From positions 62,001-126,000 of the forward strand of contig NZ_FXWP01000027.1 of NCBI RefSeq assembly GCF_900184035.1: 64,000 nt of DNA, written 5' to 3'. Below, piece after piece: positions 1 through 9,268 of the stretch; the first letter of the stretch is position 1; every line of letters begins with the position of its first letter. A program made the position numbers and the translations under genes. Below the pieces are notes generated by a model that made no database searches, was not told the DNA's origin, and saw nothing but the letters and a program-made list of their open reading frames with translations. Source of the DNA: Kosakonia pseudosacchari (GTDB taxonomy: Bacteria; Pseudomonadota; Gammaproteobacteria; Enterobacterales; Enterobacteriaceae).

Positions 1-216
1 TACGATCGCGATGATGTCGCGGCGGCGATGGACAAGGCATTAAGGATGCCGCTGGCGGAGCGTATTTCGCGTCATGCGGAGATGCTCAACGTCATCAAAG
101 AGAATGATATCCATCGCTGGCAGCAGAGGTTTATCAGCGATTTAAAGCGCATCACGCCACGTAGCGCCCAAAGCCAGCTACAAAACAAAGTGGCGACCTT
201 TCAAAAGCTAGCCTGA
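1..216 (+). CDS. otsA: Trehalose-6-phosphate synthase, C-terminal fragment
   Basis: The reading frame is open from the first base and ends at TGA 214-216, giving the last 71 residues. The tail reads ...AERISRHAEML... and ends ...KVATFQKLA, which closely matches the C-terminus of E. coli OtsA. OtsA is a cytoplasmic GT20 enzyme that joins UDP-glucose and glucose-6-phosphate for osmoprotective trehalose. The active-site region lies outside the window. The next gene, uspC, is convergent, as in E. coli. The call rests on the tail sequence plus synteny. Confidence 0.9.
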   Translation, partial: YDRDDVAAAMDKALRMPLAERISRHAEMLNVIKENDIHRWQQRFISDLKRITPRSAQSQLQNKVATFQKLA

Positions 217-224
217 GGCAACGA

Positions 225-253
225 ACGCTCCCGCTCAGGCGGGGGCGTTTTAC
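225..253. terminator. Bidirectional terminator between otsA and uspC
   Basis: ACGCTCCCGC (225-234) pairs with GCGGGGGCGT (239-248) across a TCAG loop with one wobble pair, followed by TTTT. It serves otsA rightward and could serve uspC leftward, whose stop codon is at 250-252. Confidence 0.75.
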
Positions 254-675
254 GCGCTTAACGGCACTAACAGCACATCAACTTCACTGGCCTGGACAAT
301 GCTTTTCGCCGAGCAGACGGCGCGCGAGAAGAACGTCTGATTGTGATTACCACACACCACTAAATCGACATCCTGGGTGCGGCAAGTATGCAGGATATGC
401 TTACTCAGCTCGCCGGAGGCGATCAGCGCCTGTTCGATGGGATAATTCGCGTTGCGCACCAGCTCATCCAAAAACTGTTGCGTCTCTTCCTGCAACACCT
501 CACGGACATTTTCCATCATCGGTGCGGCGAGCTGGTTATACAGTTCCGGGTCAGCGGCTAAGGTAATCAATGTGATACGGGCACTGGAAGGGCGGGCGAT
601 ATCAACCGCTTTTGCCAGCAACTGTTGGCTCTCTGGCGTAACGGCTACGGCGACCAAAAGATGTGCATAAGCCAT
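250..675 (-). CDS. uspC: Universal stress protein UspC
   Basis: This 141-residue cytoplasmic protein has a single Usp domain. It opens with AHLLVAVAVTPESQQLLAKA and near the C-terminus has GNHNQTFFSRAVCSAKSIV and VDVLLVPL, the UspC pattern of the E. coli gene beside flhDC. In E. coli UspC is linked to stress resistance, motility and scaffolding of the KdpD/KdpE system; those roles are known from the family and not visible here. It is divergent from flhDC across a 777-bp gap. Confidence 0.9.
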   Translation of the reverse strand: MAYAHLLVAVAVTPESQQLLAKAVDIARPSSARITLITLAADPELYNQLAAPMMENVREVLQEETQQFLDELVRNANYPIEQALIASGELSKHILHTCRTQDVDLVVCGNHNQTFFSRAVCSAKSIVQASEVDVLLVPLSA

Positions 676-1452
676 TTTTACTCCCCGATTGAATCAAATT
701 TTTTTCACCATTACTCCGATTCTTAAACCAGTGCAACCTGTGAATATGGCAGGGATGTGAAGGTTATCATAAATATTCATTAATTATTCTTACGTAACGG
801 TATGGTCGCGCTTTAATCACCTTAACCGATTTTAAAAGCTTAACTAAAATTTAGAGAATTTAAGATCGAATTGTTAAATTATCAATCATAATGATTAACA
901 AAAGTGCAATGGTTACTTTGAGTGATTAATTAAGATCGCTTAAAGCATAATTTATTGTTTTATATAACTTTTTATATTTGTTTCTTAAATAGATACATAT
1001 TGTCAAATGTAAATAGGGCAGCATCCTAATCCTCCGACCAGTTAGCGTGGGTAAGAGCGCGTTTTGCATGCCTATTCGGACAATTGGAATAGAAAAGGGG
1101 GTTGATCGAGCAAAAAAGCATCAATTCACAAGCGAGACTGATAGATTTATTGTCAATATTCGCGTAAATTATGTGACATGGATCACAAAAATTTCAAATT
1201 TCCGCACTGGTCAGATTGTATGTGGCAGCACCTACGAGTACAGTTGCGTCGAATTAGGAAAAATCTTAGTTCTTTGTAAGAAATGATTAAGAATGTTGTA
1301 AGGCAATTAACATTTGAGCGAAGCGCCTTATCGCAAGATCCTAGTCAGTTATGCATTTAGCCTTTTCTTTTTTATACCGGGTTTTTCCCGGCGACATCAC
1401 GGGGTGCGGCTCAGCCGCATAAGATACAAGTTGGTTATTCGGGATGGGAAAA
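676..1452. promoter_or_regulatory. uspC-flhD regulatory region and long flhDC leader
   Basis: This 777-bp gap has no convincing gene; the 79-codon frame at 1047-1286 crosses the CRP site and resembles nothing known. About 690-1010 is strikingly AT-rich, the kind of DNA bound by H-NS, and repeats TTAAGATCG twice (about 861 and 931). A CRP site is at 1172-1187. From about 1241 the sequence resembles the E. coli flhDC promoter and leader as I remember it, including the block GGCGACATCACGGGGTGCGG (1390-1409). The long leader is a known target of post-transcriptional control of flhDC in E. coli. Confidence 0.7.
1172..1187 (+). promoter_or_regulatory. CRP-cAMP binding site upstream of flhDC
   Basis: The site is TGTGA-CATGGA-TCACA, both half-sites perfect. 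In E. coli, CRP binds about 70 bp upstream of the flhDC start and activates it, so the start here should lie near 1250. The flanking sequence downstream is conserved with E. coli. Confidence 0.85.
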
Positions 1453-1803
1453 ATGCATACATCCGAGTTGCTGAAACATGTTTATGACATTAATTTGTCG
1501 TATTTACTTCTTGCTCAGCGTTTGATCAGCCAGGACAAAGCGTCCGCCATGTTCCGTCTTGGTATTAATGAAGAGATGGCGACCACACTGGTTGAGTTAA
1601 CCCTTCCGCAAATGGTGAAGTTGGCTGAAACCAATCAGCTGATTTGCCAGTTCCGTTTTGACAATCATCAGACCATCACTCGTCTGACCCAAGAGTCACG
1701 CGTGGACGATTTACAGCAAGTTCACACCGGGATTTTACTTTCAACCCGCCTGCTGAATGAGTCTTCACAGACTGGCGACGCGGCCCGGAAGAAAAGGGCA
1801 TAA
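1453..1803 (+). CDS. flhD: Flagellar master regulator subunit FlhD
   Basis: FlhD is the DNA-activating partner of FlhC in the FlhD4C2 complex, which turns on class II flagellar operons with sigma70. The protein is 116 residues from ATG 1453, which yields the E. coli-type N-terminus [20 protein letters not shown]; the in-frame ATG at 1444 adds three residues, and GGGA at about 1447-1450 sits correctly as Shine-Dalgarno only for 1453. The domain is all-helical. The C-terminal stretch [14 protein letters not shown] varies, as in other enterics. flhC starts 2 bp after the stop, so the genes are co-transcribed and probably translationally coupled. Confidence 0.95.
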   Translation: MHTSELLKHVYDINLSYLLLAQRLISQDKASAMFRLGINEEMATTLVELTLPQMVKLAETNQLICQFRFDNHQTITRLTQESRVDDLQQVHTGILLSTRLLNESSQTGDAARKKRA

Positions 1804-1805
1804 CG

Positions 1806-2384
1806 ATGAGCGAAAAAAGCATTGTTCAGGAAGCACGCGATATTCAGTTAGCAATGGAACTGATTACGCTGGGTGCGCGTTTACAAATGTTGGAGAGTGA
1901 GACGCAGCTTAGCCGCGGTCGTCTTATCAAACTCTACAAAGAGTTGCGTGGTAGCCCGCCGCCGAAAGGTATGCTGCCATTCTCCACCGACTGGTTTATG
2001 ACCTGGGAACAAAACATCCACGCGTCTATGTTCTGTAACGCATGGCAGTTTTTGTTAAAGACAGGTCTTTGCAGTGGCGTTGACGCAGTCATCAAAGCAT
2101 ACCGACTTTACCTCGAACAATGCCCTCATGCTGAGGAAGGACCGCTGCTGGCGCTGACCCGCGCTTGGACGCTGGTTCGTTTCGTGGAAAGCGGAATGCT
2201 GGAGTTGTCTCGCTGCAATTGCTGTGGTGGTAATTTTATTACGCACGCACATCAGCCTGTTGGTAGCTTTGCCTGCAGTTTATGCCAGCCGCCGTCTCGC
2301 GCGGTAAAAAGACGTAAACTTTCCCAGGAAGCTGCCGATATTATTCCACAACTGCTGGATGAACAGATCGATCAGGCTGTTTAA
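1806..2384 (+). CDS. flhC: Flagellar master regulator subunit FlhC
   Basis: FlhC is the DNA-binding, zinc-containing subunit of FlhD4C2. It has 192 residues, identical to E. coli. The zinc-binding cysteines are visible in SRCNCCGG (about 136-143) and FACSLCQPP (about 155-163), followed by a basic tail RAVKRRKLS. It overlaps no other gene, but its 3' end carries a sigma28 promoter pointing at motA. The call rests on full-length similarity and position directly after flhD. Confidence 0.95.
   Translation: MSEKSIVQEARDIQLAMELITLGARLQMLESETQLSRGRLIKLYKELRGSPPPKGMLPFSTDWFMTWEQNIHASMFCNAWQFLLKTGLCSGVDAVIKAYRLYLEQCPHAEEGPLLALTRAWTLVRFVESGMLELSRCNCCGGNFITHAHQPVGSFACSLCQPPSRAVKRRKLSQEAADIIPQLLDEQIDQAV
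2315..2341 (+). promoter_or_regulatory. Sigma28 (FliA) promoter inside flhC for motAB-cheAW
   Basis: TAAA (2315-2318), 15 bp, then GCCGATAT (2334-2341), one base from the sigma28 consensus TAAA-N15-GCCGATAA. The position in the 3' end of flhC agrees with the E. coli motA promoter. Transcription would start near 2348. Confidence 0.85.
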
Positions 2385-2440
2385 CCGAATACAGGTGGAA
2401 ACACTCCAGCAGCGGTGCAGTTATGCCGCTGCTTTTTTTT
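2348..2440 (+). ncRNA. motR: Candidate MotR small RNA (motA 5' leader)
   Basis: A roughly 93-nt transcript is predicted from the sigma28 promoter in flhC to an intrinsic terminator (AGCAGCGG 2408-2415 pairing with CCGCTGCT 2426-2433, then seven further T). E. coli makes the sigma28-dependent, Hfq-associated sRNA MotR from this position. The promoter and terminator are read directly; identity with MotR is inferred from position, and the 5' end is approximate. Confidence 0.6.
2408..2440 (+). terminator. Intrinsic terminator between flhC and motA
   Basis: Perfect 8-bp stem AGCAGCGG/CCGCTGCT with a 10-nt loop and an uninterrupted T run to 2440. It should end flhDC transcripts and form the 3' end of the MotR-type RNA, with partial read-through needed for motA. 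Confidence 0.85.
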
Positions 2441-2510
2441 TACCTGTCACTCGCGTTAACCCTTTGAAATGTTTATCCCGAGCCTTAGTCATTAGCAGAA
2501 GGATGATGTC

Positions 2511-3398
2511 GTGCTTATCGTATTAGGTTACCTGGTTGTTCTTGGTGCAGTTTTAGGCGGTTATATGATGACCGGCGGTCACCTTGGGGCACTGTATCAA
2601 CCCTCTGAACTGATTATCATCGGCGGGGCAGGTGTGGGTGCATTCATCGTGGGCAACAATGGGAAAGCTATCAAAGGCACCATGAAAGCGTTGCCGCTGC
2701 TGTTTCGCCGTTCTAAATACACCAAAAGTATGTACATGGACTTGCTGGCGCTGCTGTATCGCCTGATGGCGAAATCACGCCAGCAAGGGATGTTCTCGCT
2801 GGAACGGGATATCGAAAACCCGAAAGAGAGCGAGATTTTCGCCAGCTACCCGCGCATTCTCGCGGATGCGACGATGCTTGAATTTATCGTGGATTATCTG
2901 CGTCTTATCATCAGCGGCAACATGAACACCTTCGAGATTGAAGCGCTGATGGATGAAGAAATTGAAACCCACGAAAGTGAAGCCGAAGTCCCGGCGAACG
3001 CGCTGGCGATGGTGGGTGACTCACTTCCGGCGTTCGGTATCGTGGCGGCGGTAATGGGTGTGGTACATGCGCTGGCCTCAGCGGATCGTCCGGCGGCGGA
3101 GTTGGGTGCGCTGATTGCGCATGCGATGGTGGGAACTTTCCTCGGTATCTTGTTGGCATACGGTTTTATCTCTCCGCTGGCAAGCGTACTTCGCCAGAAG
3201 AGTGCGGAAACCGCCAAAATGATGCAGTGCGTGAAGATAACCCTGCTGTCGAACCTGAACGGTTACGCACCGCCAATCGCGGTTGAGTTTGGTCGTAAAA
3301 CACTGTACTCCAGCGAGCGCCCGTCGTTTATCGAACTGGACGAACATGTTCGTGCGGTCAGAAACCCTAACCAACAGACGACGACTGAGGACGCATGA
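2511..3398 (+). CDS. motA: Flagellar motor stator protein MotA
   Basis: MotA, with MotB, forms the proton channel that drives flagellar rotation in the inner membrane. The protein has 295 residues, as in E. coli, and starts at GTG 2511 after AGAAGGATG. Four membrane segments are visible, two at the N-terminus and two at about 170-225, around a large cytoplasmic loop with the conserved block [16 protein letters not shown] (including the equivalents of R90 and E98). The conserved prolines of the third segment ([13 protein letters not shown]) are present. The stop overlaps the motB start by 4 bp. Confidence 0.96.
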   Translation: MLIVLGYLVVLGAVLGGYMMTGGHLGALYQPSELIIIGGAGVGAFIVGNNGKAIKGTMKALPLLFRRSKYTKSMYMDLLALLYRLMAKSRQQGMFSLERDIENPKESEIFASYPRILADATMLEFIVDYLRLIISGNMNTFEIEALMDEEIETHESEAEVPANALAMVGDSLPAFGIVAAVMGVVHALASADRPAAELGALIAHAMVGTFLGILLAYGFISPLASVLRQKSAETAKMMQCVKITLLSNLNGYAPPIAVEFGRKTLYSSERPSFIELDEHVRAVRNPNQQTTTEDA

Positions 3399-4354
3399 AA
3401 AACCAGTCCCATCCGATCGTCGTAGTGAGACGAAAAAAACATAAAGGCCATGGCGGCGGCGGACACGGCTCCTGGAAAATTGCCTATGCCGACTTTATGA
3501 CGGCGATGATGGCGTTTTTCCTGGTGATGTGGCTTATCTCCATCTCCAGCCCGAAAGAGCTTATCCAGATTGCGGAGTATTTCCGCACGCCGCTGGCAAC
3601 TGCGGTCACGGGTGGGCCGAGAATTTCGAACAGCGACAGCCCCATTCCGGGCGGTGGCGATGACTACACACAGCAACAGGGCGAAGTACAAAAACAGCCC
3701 AATATTGACGACCTGAAAAAACGCATGGAGCAGTCGCGCTTGAGTAAATTGCGCGGCGATCTGGACCAGTTAATTGAAGCCGATCCCAAATTGCGTGCCT
3801 TGCGCCCGCATTTGAAAATCGACCTGGTACAGGAAGGGTTGCGCATACAGATTATCGATAGCCAGAACCGGCCGATGTTTAAAACCGGCAGCGCGGAAGT
3901 CGAACCTTATATGCGCGATATTTTACGGGCGATTGCGCCAGTACTGAATGGTATTCCGAACAAAGTGAGCCTCTCCGGTCACACCGACGATGCCCCTTAC
4001 GCTAACGGCGATAAAGGGTACAGCAACTGGGAGCTTTCCGCCGATCGCGCTAACGCGTCGCGCCGTGAGCTGGTTGCCGGTGGCCTGGATGATGGCAAGG
4101 TGATGCGCGTTGTTGGCATGGCGGCAACCATGCGCCTGGTCGACCGCGGCCCGGATGAAGCCATCAACCGCCGAATTAGTCTTTTGGTGCTGAACAAACA
4201 AGCAGAAGCGGCCATTCTGCATGAGAACGCCGAAAGTCAGAGTGCGCCAATAAGCGCGATTACACAGCCAGAGCCAGCGGCAGCGGCAGCACCCGCGCCA
4301 GCAGCCTCGTCTCCGGCAGCAGTTCCTACGTCGCCACAAGCCAATCCGAGGTGA
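3395..4354 (+). CDS. motB: Flagellar motor stator protein MotB
   Basis: MotB anchors the stator to peptidoglycan. It has 319 residues. A basic cytoplasmic tail is followed by one membrane helix (about 29-50) carrying the proton-accepting aspartate at D33 in [13 protein letters not shown] (D32 in E. coli). The plug/linker follows, then an OmpA-like peptidoglycan-binding domain (about 150-270) with [11 protein letters not shown] and NRRISLLVL. The last 40 residues are an Ala/Pro-rich tail, richer in alanine than in E. coli. ATGA overlap with motA; cheA begins 4 bp after the stop. Confidence 0.96.
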   Translation: MKNQSHPIVVVRRKKHKGHGGGGHGSWKIAYADFMTAMMAFFLVMWLISISSPKELIQIAEYFRTPLATAVTGGPRISNSDSPIPGGGDDYTQQQGEVQKQPNIDDLKKRMEQSRLSKLRGDLDQLIEADPKLRALRPHLKIDLVQEGLRIQIIDSQNRPMFKTGSAEVEPYMRDILRAIAPVLNGIPNKVSLSGHTDDAPYANGDKGYSNWELSADRANASRRELVAGGLDDGKVMRVVGMAATMRLVDRGPDEAINRRISLLVLNKQAEAAILHENAESQSAPISAITQPEPAAAAAPAPAASSPAAVPTSPQANPR

Positions 4355-4358
4355 TAGC

Positions 4359-6407
4359 GTGAGCATGGATATTAGTGATTTTTACCAAACATTCTTTGAT
4401 GAGGCCGACGAACTGTTGGCCGATATGGAACAACATTTATTGGACCTGGTGCCGGAAGCGCCGGATTCAGAACAGCTCAACGCCATCTTCCGTGCTGCAC
4501 ACTCTATTAAAGGCGGCGCGGGTACATTTGGCTTTACCATCTTGCAGGAAACAACCCACCTGATGGAGAACCTGCTTGATGAGGCTCGGCGTGGCGAGAT
4601 GCAGCTCAACACCGACATTATCAACCTGTTTTTGGAAACCAAAGATATTATGCAGGAACAGCTCGATGCCTATAAAAGCTCGTCAGAGCCAGATGCCGCA
4701 AGCTTCGAATACATCTGCAATGCCCTGCGCCAGCTGGCGCTGGAAGCAAAAGGAGAGGTCGTTCCTGCCGCTGCGAATGGGGCAAAACTCTCTGTTGTAG
4801 AGACCGCACTGGCAGCTGATGTGACAGCGCCCGCCGCTGAAAACGACGGCATACTGCGAATTGTCCTTTCTCGCCTGAAAGAGAGCGAAGTTGACTTACT
4901 CGAAGAAGAGCTGGGCAACCTCGGCACGCTGAGCGATGTCGTGAAGGGGAAAGATACCCTGAGCGTGACTATCGACGGCGGCGTGAGCGAAGACGACATT
5001 ATCGCGGTGCTGTGCTTTGTTATCGAAGCGGATCAGATCGCTTTCGAAAAAGCGGCTCCAACGCCCGCGGCGGCAGACGCTGCGGAAGCCCCGGCTGAAG
5101 TGGCTGAAGCGCCGGCAGCAGCGGCTGTCCCGGCGGTGCAGGCGGCTGCGGCACCTGCGCTGAAAGCGGTGGCGAAAGAGCAACCAGCAGGCCGTGAAAA
5201 ACCGGCAGCCCGCGCCAGTGAATCGACCAGTATCCGTGTTGCGGTTGAAAAAGTTGACCAGTTGATCAACCTGGTAGGCGAACTGGTTATCACCCAGTCC
5301 ATGCTGGCGCAGCGCTCTAACGAGCTGGATCCGGTGACGCACGGTGACCTGATAACCAGTATGAGCCAGTTGCAACGTAACGCCCGTGACCTGCAGGAAT
5401 CGGTGATGTCCATCCGCATGATGCCGATGGAATACGTCTTCAGCCGTTTCCCGCGCCTGGTTCGCGATCTGGCGAGCAAGCTGGATAAACAAGTGGAACT
5501 GACGCTGCAGGGCAGCTCGACCGAACTTGATAAGAGCTTGATCGAACGCATTATTGACCCGTTAACGCACCTGGTGCGTAACAGCCTCGACCACGGTATC
5601 GAAACGCCGGAAAAACGTGTGGAAGCAGGGAAGTCGCCTATCGGCAACCTGATCCTCTCGGCGGAACACCAGGGCGGGAACATCTGTATTGAAGTGACCG
5701 ACGATGGTGCTGGCCTGAACCGTGAACGTATCCTGGCGAAAGCGATTTCGCAGGGGATGGCCGTGAACGAGAACATGACCGATGAAGAAGTGGGCATGCT
5801 GATTTTCGCGCCGGGCTTCTCCACCGCAGAGCAGGTGACCGACGTTTCCGGCCGTGGCGTGGGGATGGACGTGGTGAAACGTAACATCCAGGAGATGGGC
5901 GGCCACGTTGAAATCAAATCGAAGCAGGGCACCGGCACGACCATTCGTATCCTGCTGCCGCTGACGCTGGCGATCCTCGACGGCATGTCAGTAAAAGTGA
6001 ACAACGAAGTCTTTATCCTGCCGTTGAACGCGGTAATGGAATCGCTGCAACCGCGTGAAGAAGATCTGCATCCGCTGGCTGGTGGTGAGCGCGTGCTGGA
6101 AGTGCGCGGTGAATACCTGCCGCTGGTTGAACTGTGGAAAGTCTTTGACGTTATGGGCGCGAAAACCGAGGCCACGCAGGGGATTGTCGTTATCCTGCAA
6201 AGCGCGGGTCGTCGCTATGCATTGCTGGTTGATCAACTGATTGGTCAGCATCAAGTGGTGGTGAAAAACCTGGAAAGCAACTATCGCAAAGTGCCGGGCA
6301 TTTCTGCTGCCACTATCCTTGGGGATGGTAGCGTTGCGCTGATTGTTGACGTATCAGCGTTGCAGGGATTGAATCGTGAACATCGTATGGCGCACACAGC
6401 CGCCTGA
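4359..6407 (+). CDS. cheA: Chemotaxis histidine kinase CheA
   Basis: CheA is the cytoplasmic kinase of the receptor array and phosphorylates CheY and CheB. It has 682 residues against 654 in E. coli. Domains: HPt with phospho-accepting H48 ([10 protein letters not shown]); CheY/CheB-binding P2 (about 160-230); a long Ala/Pro/Glu linker (about 232-290) that accounts for the extra length; dimerisation P3; HATPase P4 with N-box [11 protein letters not shown] and G-box GRGVGMDVV; CheW-like P5. The start is GTG 4359 (MSMDIS), as in E. coli. M98 (KDIMQEQLD) is conserved, so the short internal-start form CheA(S) may also be made. Confidence 0.96.
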   Translation: MSMDISDFYQTFFDEADELLADMEQHLLDLVPEAPDSEQLNAIFRAAHSIKGGAGTFGFTILQETTHLMENLLDEARRGEMQLNTDIINLFLETKDIMQEQLDAYKSSSEPDAASFEYICNALRQLALEAKGEVVPAAANGAKLSVVETALAADVTAPAAENDGILRIVLSRLKESEVDLLEEELGNLGTLSDVVKGKDTLSVTIDGGVSEDDIIAVLCFVIEADQIAFEKAAPTPAAADAAEAPAEVAEAPAAAAVPAVQAAAAPALKAVAKEQPAGREKPAARASESTSIRVAVEKVDQLINLVGELVITQSMLAQRSNELDPVTHGDLITSMSQLQRNARDLQESVMSIRMMPMEYVFSRFPRLVRDLASKLDKQVELTLQGSSTELDKSLIERIIDPLTHLVRNSLDHGIETPEKRVEAGKSPIGNLILSAEHQGGNICIEVTDDGAGLNRERILAKAISQGMAVNENMTDEEVGMLIFAPGFSTAEQVTDVSGRGVGMDVVKRNIQEMGGHVEIKSKQGTGTTIRILLPLTLAILDGMSVKVNNEVFILPLNAVMESLQPREEDLHPLAGGERVLEVRGEYLPLVELWKVFDVMGAKTEATQGIVVILQSAGRRYALLVDQLIGQHQVVVKNLESNYRKVPGISAATILGDGSVALIVDVSALQGLNREHRMAHTAA

Positions 6408-6429
6408 TTTAGTTAAGAAGGTATAAAAC

Positions 6430-6933
6430 ATGACCGGTATGAGTAATGTAGCAAAACTGGCGGGCGAGCCATCAGGTCAGGAGTTCCTGGTTTTCACTCT
6501 GGGCGATGAAGAATACGGAATCGATATTCTCAAAGTGCAGGAAATTCGTGGCTATGATCAGGTGACCCGAATCGCCAATACCCCAGACTTTATCAAAGGC
6601 GTCACCAACCTTCGCGGTGTGATTGTGCCGATTGTCGACCTGCGCGTGAAGTTCAGCCAGGGCGATGTCGAGTATGATGACAACACGGTTGTCATCGTGC
6701 TGAATCTCGGTCAGCGCGTGGTGGGCATTGTGGTTGATGGTGTTTCCGACGTCCTGTCGCTGGCATCTGACCAGATCCGCCCGGCACCGGAATTCGCGGT
6801 AACGCTGTCGACTGAATACCTGACCGGCCTCGGCGCGCTCGGCGACCGTATGCTGATTCTGGTAAATATTGAAAAACTGCTCAACAGCGAAGAAATGGCG
6901 TTGCTGGATATTGCTGCCACGCACGTAGCGTAA
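6430..6933 (+). CDS. cheW: Chemotaxis coupling protein CheW
   Basis: CheW bridges chemoreceptors and the CheA P5 domain. It has 167 residues, identical in length to E. coli CheW, with one CheW domain and conserved segments [20 protein letters not shown] and [16 protein letters not shown]. It lies 22 bp after cheA and is the last gene of the motAB-cheAW operon, followed by a terminator. The C-terminal alanine-rich residues vary slightly. Confidence 0.96.
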   Translation: MTGMSNVAKLAGEPSGQEFLVFTLGDEEYGIDILKVQEIRGYDQVTRIANTPDFIKGVTNLRGVIVPIVDLRVKFSQGDVEYDDNTVVIVLNLGQRVVGIVVDGVSDVLSLASDQIRPAPEFAVTLSTEYLTGLGALGDRMLILVNIEKLLNSEEMALLDIAATHVA

Positions 6934-6957
6934 TAATTACGCAAATCGATTAATAAT

Positions 6958-6995
6958 AAAGGCAGGTGAAGTTACTTCATCTGCCTTTATTTTTG
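6958..6995 (+). terminator. Terminator after cheW
   Basis: AAAGGCAGGTGAA (6958-6970) pairs with TTCATCTGCCTTT (6976-6988) with one mismatch, followed by ATTTTTG. It separates motAB-cheAW from the inserted pilus operon. Confidence 0.8.
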
Positions 6996-7354
6996 CCCAT
7001 TTTCTTGTCGCTATAATATATATCCTTCACGCCTGCTTAATTTCTACTTCATAAATTCTGCTTACTTCTCTTTACGACTCGTCACATATTGTGATGCTCA
7101 TCACAAATTAAGGTATATATCTTTCAGAAAATTAATGGGTTAACCGTTTTTTATTCGTTAACTAAATGATTTACAGAGATAAAATTATCACCAGGCTATG
7201 GCGTTCGCGCCGTTACGGTTAAGTGGTTGAAGCGCACAGCGTAAACTAAATTTCTGTTATTCCTGCTTTAATCGGTTGCGTGTTTTTCTTATTTCGATGG
7301 CTAATTCGTTGAGCGGTGAAATAAACAGCACGCGGTATTTTCGGAGGTGGAAAC
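6996..7354 (+). promoter_or_regulatory. Promoter region of the pilus operon
   Basis: No gene is seen here. The first 200 bp are AT-rich and carry the CRP site at 7090-7105. No confident -35/-10 pair was assigned. A strong Shine-Dalgarno, GGAGGTG, precedes the first pilin ATG at 7355. Confidence 0.5.
7090..7105 (+). promoter_or_regulatory. CRP-cAMP site upstream of the pilus operon
   Basis: TGTGA-TGCTCA-TCACA, perfect in both half-sites, centred about 257 bp before the first pilin start. It matches the CRP consensus as well as the flhDC site does. Binding is inferred. Confidence 0.75.
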
Positions 7355-7924
7355 ATGAACAGAAAATTACTTTATGTGCTGGTAAGTGGTGCGCTGGTGA
7401 TGGCCGGGCAAAATGCGCGAGCGGTCACCAGTAGCGGGACAATTGGCGCAACCCTGACGTTGACGAATGGCTGCCTGATTAACGGCTCGCCAAGCCAGAA
7501 CGGGATCAACTTTGGTTCGCTCGATTTTGGTACCCATCCGGCAACATTTTCAGAACTCACCACCCAACTCACCAACGCCGGCGGCGGTAACAGTTTTGGT
7601 ATTCAATGTACCACCACCGATTACACCGTACAGGTAACCGGCAACACCAACTCTACCGCGCCCGGCACCGTCGTCGGCACACCGGGAACGCCTGCCCGTT
7701 ACCTGGTCAACGCGGCCAATACCACGCAAGGCGTTGCCTACAGCCTCTATAGCGATAGCGGCTTTAGCAACGTCATCACTAACAACACCAACATTCCTCG
7801 CGCGTCAACGACCGGTGGTGTCGATAACTACACGCTCTATGGGCGGATCTCCGGCGGCGGCAACAGCGTTAGCGTCGTACCGGGTACCTATACCGATACG
7901 ATCAACGTGAGCGTGACGTACTAA
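7355..7924 (+). CDS. Spore coat protein U domain pilin (CsuA/B-like major subunit)
   Basis: A secreted 189-residue protein with signal peptide MNRKLLYVLVSGALVMAGQNARA and one spore-coat-U (SCPU) domain of immunoglobulin-like fold. The two cysteines expected to form a disulfide are in LTNGCLING and GIQCTTTDY. The domain ends with the typical Gly-Thr-Tyr-(S/T)-Asp motif, GTYTDTINVSVTY, whose last strand is used in subunit polymerisation. It is rich in Asn, Thr and Gly and poor in charge. First gene of the operon, so the best candidate for the main shaft pilin of an archaic (Csu-type) chaperone-usher pilus. The role is inferred from family and position. Confidence 0.8.
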   Translation: MNRKLLYVLVSGALVMAGQNARAVTSSGTIGATLTLTNGCLINGSPSQNGINFGSLDFGTHPATFSELTTQLTNAGGGNSFGIQCTTTDYTVQVTGNTNSTAPGTVVGTPGTPARYLVNAANTTQGVAYSLYSDSGFSNVITNNTNIPRASTTGGVDNYTLYGRISGGGNSVSVVPGTYTDTINVSVTY

Positions 7925-7949
7925 ACCTCCCCGCATGATGCCAGGCGGC

Positions 7950-8489
7950 ATGCGTGTTTCCCTGCGGGGGAAGCGGGGATCTCTGCGCGTCATTTCTGGG
8001 CTGCTCCTGTTCGGGATGTGGGCGCCGCAGGTTGCGTTTGCGGTGACGACGCAAACCTTCACCGTGGGCGCAACCATCACTCCAGGCTGCTCGGTGGTGA
8101 GCGGCAGCGGCGGGGCGCTCGGCTCACTCAATTTTGGCACCCGCACCGGGGTGCAGAGCGGGCAGGTCACCGCCAGCTTCGTACCTAATGCGTCGCTCTC
8201 GCTGGGCTGCACGCCAGGCGTGGCGCTGAGTATGAGCATCAACGGCGGGCAGAACTATTCCACCGTGCGCAATCTGCAACGTAGCGGCGGTACAGATCGC
8301 GTGCCTTATCGCCTCTATACCAGCAGTACGCTGGCGGCAAATACCGAGATCGGCGTCAACCAGAGCGTCTCCGTCGCGTACAGCAATAGCAATAGTATTT
8401 CGCTGGCGATTTTCGGCGCGGCGCAGCTAACCGGGTTCAGCCCGGCGGGAACCTATACCGATCAACTCACTGTGACATTGTCATGGTAA
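7950..8489 (+). CDS. Second spore coat protein U domain pilin
   Basis: About 179 residues from ATG 7950, chosen because CCAGGCGG lies just before it; the in-frame ATG pair at 7935/7938 has no ribosome site. The signal peptide has a long arginine-rich n-region and ends near WAPQVAFA. One SCPU domain follows, with cysteines in TPGCSVVSG and LSLGCTPGV and a C-terminal GTYTDQLTVTLSW. It differs clearly from the first pilin, so it may be a minor or adaptor subunit (CsuA or CsuB position in Acinetobacter csu). The frame ends just before the chaperone gene. Confidence 0.75.
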   Translation: MRVSLRGKRGSLRVISGLLLFGMWAPQVAFAVTTQTFTVGATITPGCSVVSGSGGALGSLNFGTRTGVQSGQVTASFVPNASLSLGCTPGVALSMSINGGQNYSTVRNLQRSGGTDRVPYRLYTSSTLAANTEIGVNQSVSVAYSNSNSISLAIFGAAQLTGFSPAGTYTDQLTVTLSW

Positions 8490-8503
8490 CAAGGGAGAAG
8501 GAG

Positions 8504-9268
8504 ATGAAGGTCATTTCGTTTGGCCGCGCGGCGGGCTTGCTGTGCACCTGTGCGCTGACACTTAGCGCTAACCACGCATTTGCGGCGACCACTATTCTGC
8601 TCTGGCCCATCGATCCGTGGCTAAGCGCCACCAGCAACGCCACCGAATTATGGATCCAGAACCAGGGCGAAGCGCCCACCACCATGCAGGTGCGCATTGT
8701 CCGCTGGCAGCAGGAAAAGGGACTTGAACGCTACCAGCAACAAAACGAAATCGTTGCCAGCCCACCGATTGTGAGAATCGAAAAAGAGAGCAAACAGCTG
8801 ATCCGCCTGATTAAGCAGGCGTCAATTCCGGCGGGTGTCGAACAGGCTTACCGCATCATCGTTGATGAGATCCCGCAGCCGGAAAGCAGCGACAAACCGC
8901 AAATTGGCCTCAAGCTGCAAATGCGCTACTCGATTCCGCTCTTTGTTTATGGCACCGGCATCGAAACCCACACCAGCGGCGCGCACCATGCGTTGGTGGA
9001 TAGCAAAGATTTACGCTGGCGGGTAAGCAGGGATAACGGCAAACCGGCGCTGGAAGTGCGTAACAATGGCGATGTCCATGTCCGGTTAAGCAAGGTTACC
9101 GTTCGGCAAGGCGGGCAAACGCGACAGGTTGCGGAAGGACTACTCGGTTATGTCCTGCCGCACAGCGTGCGAAGCTGGCCGTTACCTGCGGGCATCAACA
9201 ATCCAGTGGAGATGAAGGCGACAATCAATGCCAGGGATAGCGAATGGCAGTCGTCCGCGGGCAACTGA
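8504..9268 (+). CDS. Periplasmic pilus chaperone (PapD/CsuC-like)
   Basis: A 254-residue periplasmic chaperone that would cap SCPU subunits and deliver them to the usher. The start is ATG 8504, directly after GGGAGAAGGAG; an upstream in-frame ATG at 8483 would overlap the preceding pilin. The signal peptide ends near SANHAFA. The N-terminal Ig-like domain (TELWIQNQGEAPTTMQVRIVRW) and the loop before MRYSIPLFVYG fit the pili-assembly chaperone family. The C-terminal domain has LEVRNNGDVHVRLSKV. Its 3' end overlaps the usher start by 25 bp. Confidence 0.85.
   Translation: MKVISFGRAAGLLCTCALTLSANHAFAATTILLWPIDPWLSATSNATELWIQNQGEAPTTMQVRIVRWQQEKGLERYQQQNEIVASPPIVRIEKESKQLIRLIKQASIPAGVEQAYRIIVDEIPQPESSDKPQIGLKLQMRYSIPLFVYGTGIETHTSGAHHALVDSKDLRWRVSRDNGKPALEVRNNGDVHVRLSKVTVRQGGQTRQVAEGLLGYVLPHSVRSWPLPAGINNPVEMKATINARDSEWQSSAGN

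Noticed and set aside
1047-1286. 79-codon frame in the flhD leader
   Set aside because: It spans the CRP site and promoter of flhDC and has no recognisable product or start signal.
5033-6175. 380-codon open frame antisense to cheA
   Set aside because: Serine/arginine-rich low-complexity product opposite a confident gene.
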